Shown: one piece after another, positions 1 through 11,290 of the stretch | How the letters are laid out: the number at the start of each line of letters is the position of its first letter | How positions within the stretch are numbered: the stretch's first letter is position 1 | Source of the DNA: Perognathus longimembris pacificus | Taxonomy: Eukaryota; Chordata; Mammalia; Rodentia; Heteromyidae | Length of the DNA: 64,000 bases | Direction of reading: 5' to 3' | Assembly: GCF_023159225.1 (NCBI RefSeq) | Contig: NC_063170.1 | Location: forward strand, 61,602,208 to 61,666,207 | Notes under the pieces: generated by a model | Seen by the model: only the letters and a program-made list of their open reading frames with translations | Told to the model about the DNA's origin: nothing | Database searches by the model: none | Position numbers and translations under genes: made by a program

Positions 1-339
1 CATACCTTAAGAAAAATCATAGAATAACAAAGATTTTAGAGACAAGAACTAAGAAAAATTGAGAGCTGTAAACCGACATCTTAACTATTATTTTGTTTCC
101 CCATAAAGTTGTTAAATGAACTCATTAATATTTATGTTCAGCATAAAATTTTAACTGAAAAATCTGCATAATTGTATTTATTACAGGCTCTCAAATATTT
201 TCAGCATACTAGGCTCTTACATTAGAAATGCTAACCCATTAGAACACACTGAAATTACCCTGCACTAATGTAGTTTTGTTCCATCCATTCAAGTAACTTC
301 ACTAGAGAACAGCTAGGGCTTGAAAGCTCCTTTGAGAGT

Positions 340-716
340 CCAGGGAGCTAAGTGTGGTAGTTCAAGCCTGTAGTGTTAGCTACTTGGGAGATGAGGGGAA
401 TTGTGTTTTGGGGTTCGTCTCAAAGTTCACAGCTCTCCATCTCACTTAATGACTTGGTGACATCATGTGTGCCTGTCACCCCAGCTACAGGGTAAGCGCA
501 ATGACTGGGGGTGGCACTCCTCAATGTCTTCGTCACTGACATGAAGAAGCCCAAGGAGGAAGATCAGAGCCCAGACCAGACTGAGCCGAAAGGAGTTGCT
601 ACCTCAAAAGTAACCAAGGAACAGTGGGGCTGGGGGCATAGCTCAACTGGTAGAGTGGCTGCCTTGCAAGCCCTGAGTTCAATGCCTAACTACTACGCCC
701 CTCAAACCTCTCCCAC
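340..716 (+). mobile_element. Composite SINE: B1-like, B1-like, ID-like
   Basis: Three SINE monomers in one orientation: a 7SL/B1-like unit (TAGCTACTTGGGAG near 378), a second B1-like unit (GTCACCCCAGCTACAG near 475) and an ID-like tRNA unit (GGGGGCATAGCTCAACTGGTAG near 632, B-box remnant GAGTTCAATGCC). Decayed, so old. The open frame that spans it is not coding. Confidence 0.6.
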
Positions 717-888
717 AAAAGAATCTGGGTAAAGCTAATATGTCTCCCAATATAGAAAAGTAAGATTTACCTTGTGTAGTGCTACCAGATTTTATAAAGT
801 AAGAATGTAAATGACAGCAACGTGTGAATAGCGGTTATGATTTAGCAAAGTGTCATATCTCTTTAGACTACAATAATTACACAATTAA

Positions 889-1090
889 GAACTGTTTGGT
901 GGTATGGGGGATTGAACTCTGGCTTCTCTTCAACACTTTGTGAGTTGAACCGCACCCAGTTGTTTTGCTTTTAGTTCTAATTTCAGATGAGATCTCTTCC
1001 TTTTCACTAGGACATGCCTCAGGCTGTGATCCTCCAATCTCTCTGTTCCAGTAGCTGGAATTACAGGAAAGCACTACTATGCCTGGCTTA
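889..1090 (-). mobile_element. Composite SINE: B1-like + ID-like
   Basis: Antisense ID unit (GGGGGATTGAACTCTGGC) followed by an antisense B1-like unit (GTAGCTGGAATTACAGG, ends CCTGGCTT). The open frame on this strand is derived from the SINE. Confidence 0.6.
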
Positions 1091-1154
1091 TAGCCTAGTT
1101 TTCAAGAAACTACTTTTTACTTTTAAGTAACATATTCTTTCCAAATACATCTTG

Positions 1155-1505
1155 CTTTGAACTTTTTTTTATCTTTCATCAGTATTAGGGTTTGAACTCA
1201 GGGTGTCATACTTCAGAGGCAGACAATCTACTACTTGATCCATAAGTCCAGCCCCTTTTTCTTAGGCTATTTTTTTTGAAAGAATCTGGCCTTTTTTGCT
1301 CATTCCAACCTGGGCCTTGATTCTTCTCTTTGTGCTTCTCACCATAGCTGAGAGAACAAGCATGCACCTCCATGCCCATATGTTTCTGTTAAATGAGGGC
1401 CTGTGAACTTCTTGCCATGCTGATCTTGAACCACAGTCTTGCAGATACCCACTCCCTGAGTAGTTAGCATTCCAGGTGTGAGCCATTAGCAGTAACCAGC
1501 CCAAC
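1155..1505 (-). mobile_element. Composite SINE: B1-like, B1-like, ID-like
   Basis: Antisense ID part (AGGGTTTGAACTCAGGGTG), then an antisense second B1-like monomer (ATAGCTGAGAGAACAAGCATG), then the first (TGAGTAGTTAGCATTCCAGG). Same architecture as 340-716 but inverted. Confidence 0.6.
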
Positions 1506-1509
1506 AATT

Positions 1510-3130
1510 CTTCTAAGTATGCCTTGAAATATACAAAATATGAAATCTTAATACTCTTGTATATTTTTTTCCAACAAAATCAAGCTATTTTAAATCTCCT
1601 TGTAACCCACAAGTGAGTCAATGTATGAACCGAAGCCTAAAAAGTAAACGCAGATAAACTAGGTGAGTCAACAAAATAGTCATTACCACTAGCTTTACAA
1701 TCAGTCACGCACACCTTATCTGTGAGAACATTTTAAAATAAGTGAAAAGAATTTGCAGTTTTAACTTGGAATAGTACTTTATAACTGCTCCTATTAAAAA
1801 TAGGCTATACATTATTTATTTGGAGGTGAAAACAGCCAGAAGTTATACTACGATAATCAGTGTTGATATTAATGCCAAAATAATAGTAGCTGGCTGTTCT
1901 GCTGAGTTTCCTTCCATTAACTGGAGGGCAAAGAATCGCATGAACTAAAGTAGTTACAGACAATGCCCTGCAGTCATTGGAGGCAATAACAGTTAATGTG
2001 ACTTTAAGAAACAAATCTCTCAATTTCCATTTTCTTCCAATTTGCTATTGATCTAACCTCATAAATCCCTCTGGGTTTAATGGGCAAACAGTAATCATAC
2101 TAAGGATCAATATATTTCTATCATTATTTATAATAAGAGAGCTAGCCTCATCATTCTCCAACTGTTATTTACTATTGGATATATTTCCTTGGGTCTTAGA
2201 TTTCTTTTTTTTCTTTTCTTTTTTTTTTTTTTTTCGGCCAGTCCTGGGCCTTGGACTCAGGGCCTGAGCACTGTCCCTGGTTTCTTCCCGCTCAAGGCTA
2301 GCACTCTGCCACTTGAGCCACAGCGCCGCTTCTGGCCGTTTTCTGTATATGTGGTGCTGGGGAATCGAACCTAGGGCCTCGTGTATCCGAGGCAGGCACT
2401 CTTGCCACTAGGCTATATCCCCAGCCCGAGATTTCTTGATATTATAAAATTTCTCTCCTCCCCTGCCCCCTCCCTCCTTCCTTTCCTTCCTCCTTTCCTC
2501 ATTTCTTCTCTCTTTTTCCCCATTTCCTGTCTGTCTATTCACTTTCCTGTCTGAGAAGAACATTCATCTTCTCAGAGAACATATATTCATCTAAAATTGA
2601 TTTCAATATTTTCTTCTTTATGTTACATTACATCTAGAAGATAAAAGCTTCAAACATGGTGGTTTTATTTGTATTTCATTATATTCCAGACATGGTTACA
2701 TATCAAGAACTACATTACTCAGATTCTCACTTCAACCAAATACTTGAACAAAAATTATCTTTGGTTTCTTGCATCACTCTTATCCCATAATTGCTGTTGT
2801 CTGTTGAATGGTAAATAAATGCCAGTGGCAATGAATTAACGTGAACAAAATAAAAGTGTCAAGGATTCGTCAAAGGGGATGTGTAAGAAGTATTGTCATC
2901 ACTCAGGATGGCTTGACTAATCTGTGTCTCTACAGACAAAGATGAAACTAAAGAGCCAGTGTGTCCTCTCTTCTAGGTTTTCTTATGTACATGGTTTGTC
3001 TGGAAATTATTATTTGCTGTTTGAACCATTATCTACTCTCAACATTTGAATAAAAATTCTGTTACTGACTTAGCTTAGTGAAAGAACTTACAATAAGAAG
3101 GAAAGCTACAAACACCTTTCTTCTTCTATT
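1510..3130. other. Non-coding stretch outside the SINEs
   Basis: Apart from the IDL-Geo at 2207-2428 and a pyrimidine-rich run at 2453-2530, I see no exon-like or RNA-like signal. Confidence 0.5.
2207..2428 (-). mobile_element. IDL-Geo SINE (young)
   Basis: Antisense copy: T-rich tail first, then the Geo right half, then the ID-like left half with the B-box region (reverse of GGTTCGATTCC) and A-box region (TAGCCTAGTGGCAAG) of a tRNA-type pol III promoter. Flanked by a 9-bp duplication AGATTTCTT at 2198-2206 and 2429-2437. CpGs in the GCGGCGCTG part are intact, indicating a recent copy. Confidence 0.9.
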
Positions 3131-3134
3131 ATTA

Positions 3135-3360
3135 TTTTTGTTGTTGTCAGTGGTGGGACTTGAACTCAGGGCCAGGGCACTGTCCATGAACTATTTTGCT
3201 CAAGGCTAGCACTCTACCACTTTGAGCCATGGCTCCACTTCCAGTTTTCTTGTGGTTAATTGGAGATAAGAGTCCCAAAACTTTCCTAACAGGAATTGGC
3301 TTTGATTGTCAGCTCTCAATCTCCTGAGCCATAGGGCTGAGCCACTAGTGCTTGGTTGAG
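3135..3360 (-). mobile_element. B1-Geo dimeric SINE
   Basis: Antisense Geo half (ACTTGAACTCAGGGCCAGGG, GCTCAAGGCTAGCACTCTAC) followed by the linker GGTTAATTGGAGATAAGAGTC and an antisense B1-like half. Confidence 0.8.
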
Positions 3361-4245
3361 GTACGTTTAAGTAGAAGACAAATGTATCAGAGAAGGAAGT
3401 TAGTGGAGACTTATTATAGCGAGTCCATTCTGAGTCTGACTAGTCCTCCTTTACTCATTGTCTAAGGTGAGCTCAGTCATCTGAGGTTGATTTTTTTTTA
3501 GCAAATTTAGAGCATCTTGTTCCTTATTGTTCTTTCATTCTGAAGTATCCCGAACTCTTGTCACCAATGTGTATCTGTCTGTCAGGCTGATGCTCTTTAT
3601 TTAAAATTTGGTCCAAATTTGTAGGATTCCTTCTAGAAGAGTTACTTTCAAAGGCTCCCATTTCTTATGTCCTTCCATGACATAGCCATTACACAATGGA
3701 GCTTGCTACCCAAGAAGAGAATGAAGAGTCACCAGCTGACTCAAGAGCCAATGATAAAGGTGACACCAAAGCCTGGCCTCTCCTGGAGACAAAGATTTCA
3801 CTGTGCTATTAATACTACCTTTTCTTTGGGAGCAGATTGAAATTGGTCATCCTCTGAAACCACACCCTTAGTTTATCCCTTTCTCTACTGAGTGCTTCCT
3901 TAATGAATTTCTTCTCCAACTGTCTCCATCTAAGGCTTGGGTTTGGGGGAAATCTTAACACAAGAGAATATCCAAATTTTATTTGTGTGAGTGAAACCAC
4001 AGATGGATGATGCTTCTTTGTCAGTACATAGTTCAGTGATCTCACAGAGAGAAATCACTGTTTCCTCTCTCTGAACTCTGCATGTTCCTTGGAGTGTTTG
4101 TTATTACTGGACCATGAATTATAGCTATTAATAATATGGTGCTGCTCCTCTTGGGGGTGCAGATTCCTTGAGGCTAGGAAATAGTTGATGTTGTCTGTCT
4201 CCTGCACACTTTTGCTACTTCTTTCTAATCATTTTAATGTGTTGC

Positions 4246-4492
4246 TGTTTATTACCCTTCCAGTCCCAGCTGCCTTCCTCTAAGTTGCTTGAACTTTTCT
4301 GTAAGTCTGGTCCTTTGTTTGTGCTTTTCCCCATGCCTAGAATTCTTCTTCTTTTGTGTTTGCACAATGCTAATTCACACATGAGGTTTGCCCTGAAAGT
4401 CATCTCTCACAGATACATGTTGTCAATCCTCTCTTTCCTGTGTGATCCGATGGCATTGTCTTCGGTAATACTTGCCTCTATTAGGGACTAAA
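4246..4492 (+). mobile_element. L2 LINE 3' relic
   Basis: Plus-strand match by eye to the L2 3' region: CCCCATGCCTAGAATTCTTC, GTCATCTCTCACAGATACAT. The two open frames here are repeat-derived. Confidence 0.5.
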
Positions 4493-4736
4493 GTAAGGAA
4501 GTTATAATAAGATGGTATACCTCAAATCAGACGGCTTAAGCAACAGGCATTTATTTTCGTATAGTTCTGGGTCTTAGTGGTTGTAAATGAATACATATCA
4601 AGGTTTCTACTCTCTCTTTAGGTTCAAGAGGAGGATTCTTCTTGTCTCTCACAAGCATACAGTGGTAGCTGGTTTTGCAAGCTATATAGTCTGCAATCTT
4701 TGCCGGTTAGACACATTAGGGTCTCTTCTCCTGAGC

Positions 4737-4965
4737 CCAGGCACTAGTGGTTCACAACTGTCATCCTAGCTACTGAGGAGGCTGAGATCTGGAGATCTCT
4801 GTTTGAAGGTAGCTTGGGCAGAGAACTCTGACACACTCTTATCTGTAAACCCAATAGCCAGAAATGGAAATATAGCTTAAGTGGTAGAACACCAGCTTTA
4901 AGCACAAACGCCAAATGTGAATGAGAGGCTCCAACTTCAAGCCCCAGTACTGGCACAAGTACTGT
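4737..4965 (+). mobile_element. B1-Geo dimeric SINE
   Basis: Sense order: B1-like half (CATCCTAGCTACTGAGGAGG), linker, Geo half (GTAGAACACCAGCTTTAAGC, TTCAAGCCCCAGTACTGGCA). Confidence 0.78.
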
Positions 4966-5149
4966 GACTCTGTGTCCATAGTCCCCCTATTTTATAAGGC
5001 CATTTGTCACTATGGCCTTGGATTACCCTAATTCAATATGATTGGACCAAGTGTACTTTAATTGGGTGAAACTGATAGCTTTATATCTCAGGTTCTGAGA
5101 AGACATCAATTTGATGAGAAAGACTATTGGAACTCAGGTACTTTCACAG

Positions 5150-5262
5150 TATCCAATTCCTGAATGACTATGTGTATGTTATATTTACAGCTTTATCCCC
5201 ATTCTCTACATGCATTTCAGACACATACCATGAGTTCAGCAATTGCTGATTGAATGAGTGAG
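5150..5262 (+). mobile_element. L2 LINE 3' end relic
   Basis: Resembles the extreme L2 3' end, with ACACATACCATGAGTTCAGC and TGATTGAATGAGTGAGG. Confidence 0.35.
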
Positions 5263-5547
5263 GAAAATTATTTTCACATGCTAGGCACAACTTCCCCAGA
5301 GAAAACTGTTCATACCAACTGGTTAAACCTGCAATTGGCTGATGATCTGAGCCCTCTGGAGAGACAAACAGACTTCCATAGGCACGATTTCTGTCTGAAT
5401 GATTTTAGAGAAAGGAGGGGTAGTTTTATCACAATACACTGAAATCTAAGTGATGCTCTGCAGTTCATCAGTTTACTGTTACATATTATTCAAAAAGTGG
5501 ATCCTTTGCTTAGAGCTCAATTTTTCTTTCCATATTGTATGTAAAGT

Positions 5548-5603
5548 ACACACCACACACACACACACACACTCACAAACACACTCACACACACACACAC
5601 ACA
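5548..5603. repeat. (CA)n microsatellite
   Basis: CA repeat with a few interruptions (CTCACAAAC). The minus-strand frame through it codes only Cys-Val runs and is not a gene. Confidence 0.95.
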
Positions 5604-5604
5604 G

Positions 5605-5935
5605 AGTTTTCTTTTGATGTCTGCAGGAGATTAGTTCCAGGACCCTCTTACAGATGATGAAATCCATGATGGCTTATTTCCTTACATAGCATATATATAT
5701 GCTATGTATATGACGTAGTATTTGCATATAAACTTAGCAGGTCCTCATGTATACCTTGAATAGCTTCTAGATTCTCTATAATACCCACTATGATGCAAAC
5801 TATTGTTTTATAGTATTTTTAGACAATAATAGCCCATTAAATGATTCATATTCATGATGGATGCAGTGTTGTTTCTATAGTATTTTTGGTTCATGTTAGG
5901 TTGAAGATGAAAGACCTATAGATATGGATGATGGG
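5605..5935. mobile_element. MER2/Tigger-like DNA transposon relic
   Basis: The segments TTAGTTCCAGGACCC, ACGTAGTATTTGCATATAAAC and CTTCTAGATTCTCTATAATA follow the internal order I know for MER2-type non-autonomous Tigger elements. Terminal repeats are eroded. Orientation is not certain. Confidence 0.5.
5694..5717. other. 24-bp perfect palindrome
   Basis: ACATAGCATATA followed by its reverse complement, inside the MER2-like relic. Confidence 0.85.
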
Positions 5936-6479
5936 CAGAATAGGATTTAGAAGGATTTAGAGGGTCCCAAACCATGATTAGTGTTTGTATTCAAGATATA
6001 TTATCAGACATGTGGGTTGTCAGTCATCAACACCATCTTAGTCTGTCTACTCCAATTATAAACTTTTTAAGAATTTGTCTTTTTTTCCCTTCGACTCAGA
6101 GAATGGTTTCATAAATAGAGCTGGGTTGTAATTTGCAAAAACAATGAGCTATGTTCACAAGCTCAGTGGGGCTAGTGCTAATGAGAGGGAAAAAACAAAC
6201 AAACAGAACCTTCTGCTTATAAATGATGTTTCAGATATTAATTTTAATTAGGTTGGTAGCATTCCATATGTGCTACTGTAGCTTCTAAGTTTTATTTTAG
6301 TTTATTTTTTTCTAAACCATTTAAATCCCACTGGATATTCAATTATTCAATTTAGTATCCTTAAGGTGCATACAATCTATTATTAACCTGAATAAACCAT
6401 GTGAGATTGTGTCCCTGTTCCTAGGAGACCTACTAATCAAGCATTAGCCAGTGGAGTAGGCTGACAATAGAGTTGTTCA

Positions 6480-6690
6480 GCAACCGATGTGGAAGGCATA
6501 GCCTTGTGACTTTGAGTAGTTACATAGCAAACTTTAATTTCCTTTTTTTTATAAAACTGAAGTAATAATAGTTTTTACTATAGTTTTCATGGCTTACTAC
6601 AAAGAGTAATGCTTATACAATAACAACATGATACTCAGTAAATGACTAGAGCTCTACTGGCAACTATTATTGTCATTATATGACATTGAT
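6480..6690 (+). mobile_element. MIR SINE relic
   Basis: Order of MIR landmarks on the plus strand: CTTGTGACTTTGAGTAGTTAC, TAATTTCC, AAAACTGAAGTAATAATAG, ATACTCAGTAAATG. Confidence 0.5.
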
Positions 6691-7449
6691 GATACATAGA
6701 ATTAGGAGTTATTTTAAAGAGAGAAAATCCCTTCTTATCTTAAGGTAGGGGGTCTGTGGATGTCCCTCTAGCTAACATTAACTATCAATCCTTTGTTTTT
6801 CTTATAAGTAATTACTTTATTTCTAACTGATTGAATTTAATCTATGTTTACTGAATCTGACACCAGACATTGGTCTCTATTTTACTCCATTAATTACTAA
6901 TTGAATGACAAAAGCAAAGAATTCTTTCTTTCCTCTTCTTTTCAAAAATAGTGTGTTGATGAGGGTGCCATAGGCAGCAATGGAATATCAAATTACAAGA
7001 CAAGGACTAGACGACAAATGTAAATAGTCCACAGGAGGAGGAATATGGTAAAATGAAAGGAGTATGATCTGAAGAAGTATAGTTAGGAATCTATAATTTG
7101 GAGTATATTCATTTTCTGTAATACCCTGGACCTCTGAGTCAGATTTAAGAGATGACAGATCTTGATTCCAATAGTATGGACTACGATTTACATCAGTAAC
7201 TTTATAAAAATCTGCTGGCCAATACATTCTGCCCTCAATGTCATTATTCTGAGATCCCATCACAACTGAGCAATACACTTGAGAGTAGGATGGGAAGCAT
7301 CTAACAATGTTATCAATTCTGTCCTTTTCATCTAGAGCTGGCCTAAAGATTGAGTATATTCCAATATTTTAGCACAATATTAAATTGGCACAGATCATTA
7401 TGATGTGAAGTTTTGAAATTCTGGCAACTATTGTTTACTCTTTTCATTT

Positions 7450-7572
7450 TCTTACATCTTTTAAAAATTATCTTTAAGTAGTTGTACAATGGGGATGACA
7501 TGCAACAAAGCAGTTTATGAATATAATTCATACTGATCAACATCACTCCTTTCAACATTCTTACTCATCTCT
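7450..7572 (-). mobile_element. Family B retrotransposon 3' end
   Basis: Antisense: TCTTTAAGTAGTTGTACAAT, CAGTTTATGAATATAATTCA, CTGATCAACATCAC. The same string order occurs at 15385-15530, 31046-31092 (tail only) and, inverted, at 34835-34915. Confidence 0.5.
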
Positions 7573-7603
7573 CCCCATCCACACCTTCCTTCACTCTTTT
7601 TTC

Positions 7604-8030
7604 TTATTACATTTTTATTGTCAAGATGATGTACAGAGGGGTTAAAGTTACATACCTAAGGTAGTGAATACATATACATTTCTTATCATACTTGTTACCC
7701 CCCTTTCTCATTTTTCTCCCTCCTCCCATCCCCCCAGCCCCCTACTCCCCTTGCTTTCTTCATTTTTCCCCCTTTATTGTCAAAGTGAAGTACAGAGGAG
7801 TTACAGTTTCATATGGAAGGCAGTGAGTACATTTCTTGCTCTACTTGTTACTTCCTTCCTCATTTTCCCCCACTTACTCCCCCCATGAGTTGTTCAGTTG
7901 GTTTACACCAAATGGTTTTGTAAGTATTGCTTTTGGAATCGTTTGTCTTTTTATCCTTTGTCTCTCGATTTTGGCATTCCCTTTCCCTTCCCTAGTTCTA
8001 ACAAACGTATATACAGAATCCATCTAGGAA
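7604..8030 (-). mobile_element. Two adjacent antisense retrotransposon 3' ends (family A)
   Basis: Two copies head to tail, each starting (antisense) with TTATTGTCAA(A/G)(A/G)TGA(A/T)GTACAGAGG followed by a pyrimidine-rich stretch. The second is longer, to about 8030. In sense orientation the tail ends CTTTGACAATAAA plus poly(A). Probably a LINE-1 3' UTR family. The ORFs here (7664-8027) are not genes. Confidence 0.55.
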
Positions 8031-8094
8031 TACATATGTATTCATATGTAGCTCAAACCATGTGTTAGAATATTATTACTGTCATCACTTTACA

Positions 8095-8475
8095 AGAACT
8101 ATAATAGTGCCAACTTTGAATGAAAAACCCAACTGAGAATGAGAGGCCCAGAGTACAAGCCTCGGTGCAGCGCCAAAACAAAAGCAAAGCAAAAACAAAT
8201 AAACAAACAAACAAAAACAACAAAAAGCATTGCCTGGTTTCTTCCAGGTTAATTTTCAAATGCTTCCAAGGCCCAGATCTAGTAGGAAATCTCAGTTCAA
8301 ACCAATCCAGGTAGAAAAGTATAAAACTCCATCTCGGAAATAACCAGAAAAAAAAAATCACAGTCTGGAGGCATGGGCTCAAGCAGTAGAACACAGCTGG
8401 GAACAATAAAGCTCAGTAAGTGCACAAGTCCCTGAGTTCTAAACTGATGCAAAAAACAATAACAGAGGAGGCTGG
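8095..8475 (+). mobile_element. Geo fragment followed by B1-like + ID-like SINE
   Basis: 8100-8230 is a Geo tail with a CAAA-rich A tract. 8265-8475 is a degraded B1-like unit (CAGATCTAGTAGGAAATCTC) plus an ID-like unit (GGGCTCAAGCAGTAGAACAC, CCCTGAGTTCTAAACTG). The ORFs on both strands here are SINE shadows. Confidence 0.55.
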
Positions 8476-9434
8476 CATTGTCTTATATGCAGGCCATTGA
8501 AAATAGAATGAAACTGTAGTGGCTGTTTTACATTAAATTGAACGAGATCTTGGGCCTGACAATGGTCAGAATGTATCAAAATTGATATTATTTGACTCGC
8601 TGGACAGACTTCTAATATCCCACACTAAAATATTGTCTTGCAGATTACCATGACTTTCTTCATCAAGGGTTTAGGATTTCCAGCAGTTAATTCATAATTC
8701 TAGATTACCCTTAAATTTACCACTAGACAGTAACTGTCTCAGCCAAGTTCTGTTGCATAAAGAAAAGTTATTGCAGTATTTCAGGAATTCCATGTGCCAT
8801 AGTATACTGCAAACTTCTGGATTTTTACTACAACCCTATGCTTTCACATTTACTTTGTTATACATACATTTGTTATACAATAGTAATTATATTTCATGAG
8901 AGATGATGCTATGGATTGGACCTAGGTCCTAATGCAAGCTCATTAGGCAAGCTCATTAAAATGATAATTGTAAGCTCTTTCCTAGTTGCTAAAAATTAGG
9001 TTGTTTTACCGCGATATATCCTAGGACAGTCTGAAAGGCTTTGGATTTAGATTTATAGGATCAAATTTCACCTCTATTATTAATCAGATAGAATATATGT
9101 TTCCAAAAAAGAACACAAAATTATTGGAATTGAATGATTGTGAACATAAAAGACAAATGTGACCTGCACTGATTTCTGCTTAGAATTCATGCTGTGTTTA
9201 GAAAGAATACAAGAGTCGTTTTATATTTTGAATGTATGCAATCTTAATTGTTTCCCTGTAACTAGTATATATATATAATGTACAAATATACTATCAGATA
9301 TATAATATATATACTCATTATAATATATATTATATCTTTATATAATTTGGGAAGAATGCCATTGATTGTTAAACCATAATTTCTAAAATTTGGTGTACTC
9401 AGCTTTATTAACTAAACTTTCTTTGGGAAGTATT
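8476..9434. other. AT-rich unique DNA, nothing identified
   Basis: No repeat or exon recognised; a TATATA-rich patch lies at 9265-9345. Confidence 0.5.
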
Positions 9435-9525
9435 CTGATTTTTGTTTGGTTGCGTTTTACAATGATATGAGCCACACACAGGCTAGACAAATGCTTTGGC
9501 GCTGAGATATTCTCCCAGCCCTAAA
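9435..9525 (-). mobile_element. Decayed ID-like SINE
   Basis: Antisense ID features: GCTAGACAAATGCTTTGGCGCTG and TCTCCCAGCCCTA at its end. Confidence 0.45.
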
Positions 9526-9558
9526 TTTTGTATTTAATTTTTGGATTCTTCCATGTTG

Positions 9559-9853
9559 AAACTTTGCATCTGCTGAAGTAGTAGCAGAACAGACCAAGTA
9601 TTTCCTGAAACAACTCATCAAAATGGATGAACTCACTAAAAATGGATACAACCAAACTTTTACCATAGACAGAGTACCCCAGCAATTGGTCAATGGAGCT
9701 CTTTTTCACAAAAATGTCCAGCTTGAAATACTGCCATTCCTAGTACCATGCAAAAGTATGGTGAAAATGGCAGATATAAAAAGCAGACCATTGGTTTCTA
9801 GTTATGTTCACAGTGACTTTGATAATTGGCTACAAAGAATCTTCCCTTGGTAG
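9559..9853 (+). pseudogene. Open frame with 3' UTR-like tail, possibly a retrocopy fragment
   Basis: A frame open from about 9559 to the TAG at 9851-9853. It contains a Met at 9623 followed by 76 residues and ends SDFDNWLQRIFPW. Downstream, after about 160 bases, is an AATAAA at 10011, and a decayed ID-type SINE abuts the 5' side. No poly(A) tract or target-site duplication was seen. I do not recognise the protein. It could be a truncated processed pseudogene, an old repeat relic, or chance. Confidence 0.2.
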
Positions 9854-10299
9854 AGCTTGAAAGAGGAGAGTGTACTTAGTCCACACATTGGAAGCCCACA
9901 GAAACGAGATGCCCTGGCCTTTTTAGAAGATGTTATTCTTTATAAGACCTACAATTTATGAGTTCCTATTGAACACATTGGATAACTTTTGTTTTCTCAT
10001 ATTTGTGAGGAATAAAGTACCTTGCAAGATCTCTTATGCTATTTGGTAAGATGGAATGATAAATATTGCTCCTGGAAGAAATGGAATAAGACAAACTTCA
10101 ACCATTCTGATGATCTTTTTTGTCTTATATAAAATCATCTTTATACTACTTTTGGCTTGAACTAGGAATCAATGTTTCCAGAAAAAATATGGGTTGATTC
10201 ATACATTTTCCATGTGATATGAACCAAAATTATTATTCGTTGCAACTAAAGGTATAACAATGAAACAAATAGGACTTAATGATTTATAATGTAATGCTT

Positions 10300-10520
10300 A
10301 CTAATTCATACTATTAATATACATAATAATACCTCATTGCTTTTAATGCTTTCTCAAATGCTCAATATAATTGGATATACTCTGAAAAATCCTAAGGTCC
10401 ACGGAGTACACATTCTCTCATTTCATAGATAAGAAACATACACAGGAAAGGTTAAGTATTATATTCAAGGTCACTCAGTGGCCGAATGGGGAACAGAATC
10501 TTATTATTTTTATTTCTTGT
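10300..10520 (-). mobile_element. MIR SINE relic
   Basis: Antisense MIR core: TTTCATAGATAAGAAACATA, GGTTAAGTATTATATTCAAGG then TCACTCAGTGGCCGAATGGG. Confidence 0.6.
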
Positions 10521-10829
10521 CCAATGTTCTATTTCATCACCCTGTTTCTTAGAACACATAAAGTAACATTCCTGTGGGTGAATCTGAAGCCTATACAAAA
10601 GCAGTCCTAAAGAAATTGTTTTCATCTATGTAACAATCATTAGCCAATGTGATTATTGACAAGCCACAATCCTTTTTCCCCCCCTCTCTCTCCCTCTCTA
10701 TTTAAATGTTAGAAGGGGATTTTCACTGCATTGAACTAATAGAAATCAGATTTAAGTTCATAGGATGGTGATTTCATTTATGTTTCCCAAAGCATGGTAA
10801 GCTTTGCACAAAACAGTTTTCCATCTTTT

Positions 10830-11290
10830 AAGTCTTGCTAATCCACTTTAAGCCAGGCACGAGTCCCCTCACCTTAGCTAGGGTGATCACACACAAACAC
10901 CTCTGCTAATCTTCTCAAAGGGGATTCTCCTTAGCCCAGGCAGACTGCACAGCAAGACTCGGGTTCATCTATAATTCAGCGTTAATCTCGAGGTTCTAGC
11001 AAGAAAAGTTCATTGCAAACAATTCTAGGCATTCTCCAGGCCGCCTCTCATTCTGTGTCTAATGTTTACATCACCGATGAAGATGATGTGAAGATATAGT
11101 CATTTCAGGAAGGATGAGTTGTAGTTTACATTGTATGTCTGCAGATGAAATTTGAAAATAACTCAGATATTCGAGTGTCCAGGAGGTGTCTCATGGTTTT
11201 GTGGGCAGAATTTTCTTAACTTGGTAATCTTTAAGACAATCATAAGTCTCTCTTCTTCTTTGAGTGTCATTTTCATTTTCGGCCGGCCAC
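10830..11290. other. Unique block with relatively preserved CpG sites
   Basis: Several isolated CpGs (near 10860, 10961, 10980, 10990, 11041, 11075, 11280) in otherwise CpG-poor AT-rich DNA, no repeat recognised and no open frame. Such blocks are sometimes conserved non-coding elements; that is inference only. Confidence 0.2.

Noticed and set aside
2189..2374. Frames beginning in a T tract followed by a conserved-looking peptide, repeated at several loci
   Set aside because: The shared peptide is translated IDL-Geo SINE; its recurrence reflects the repeat, not a gene family.
7664..8027. Hydrophobic open frames that look like membrane proteins
   Set aside because: They translate the pyrimidine-rich antisense 3' end of a retrotransposon family.
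10725..10798. Exon-like segment after a strong pyrimidine tract with a GTAAGC donor
   Set aside because: All three frames contain stops.
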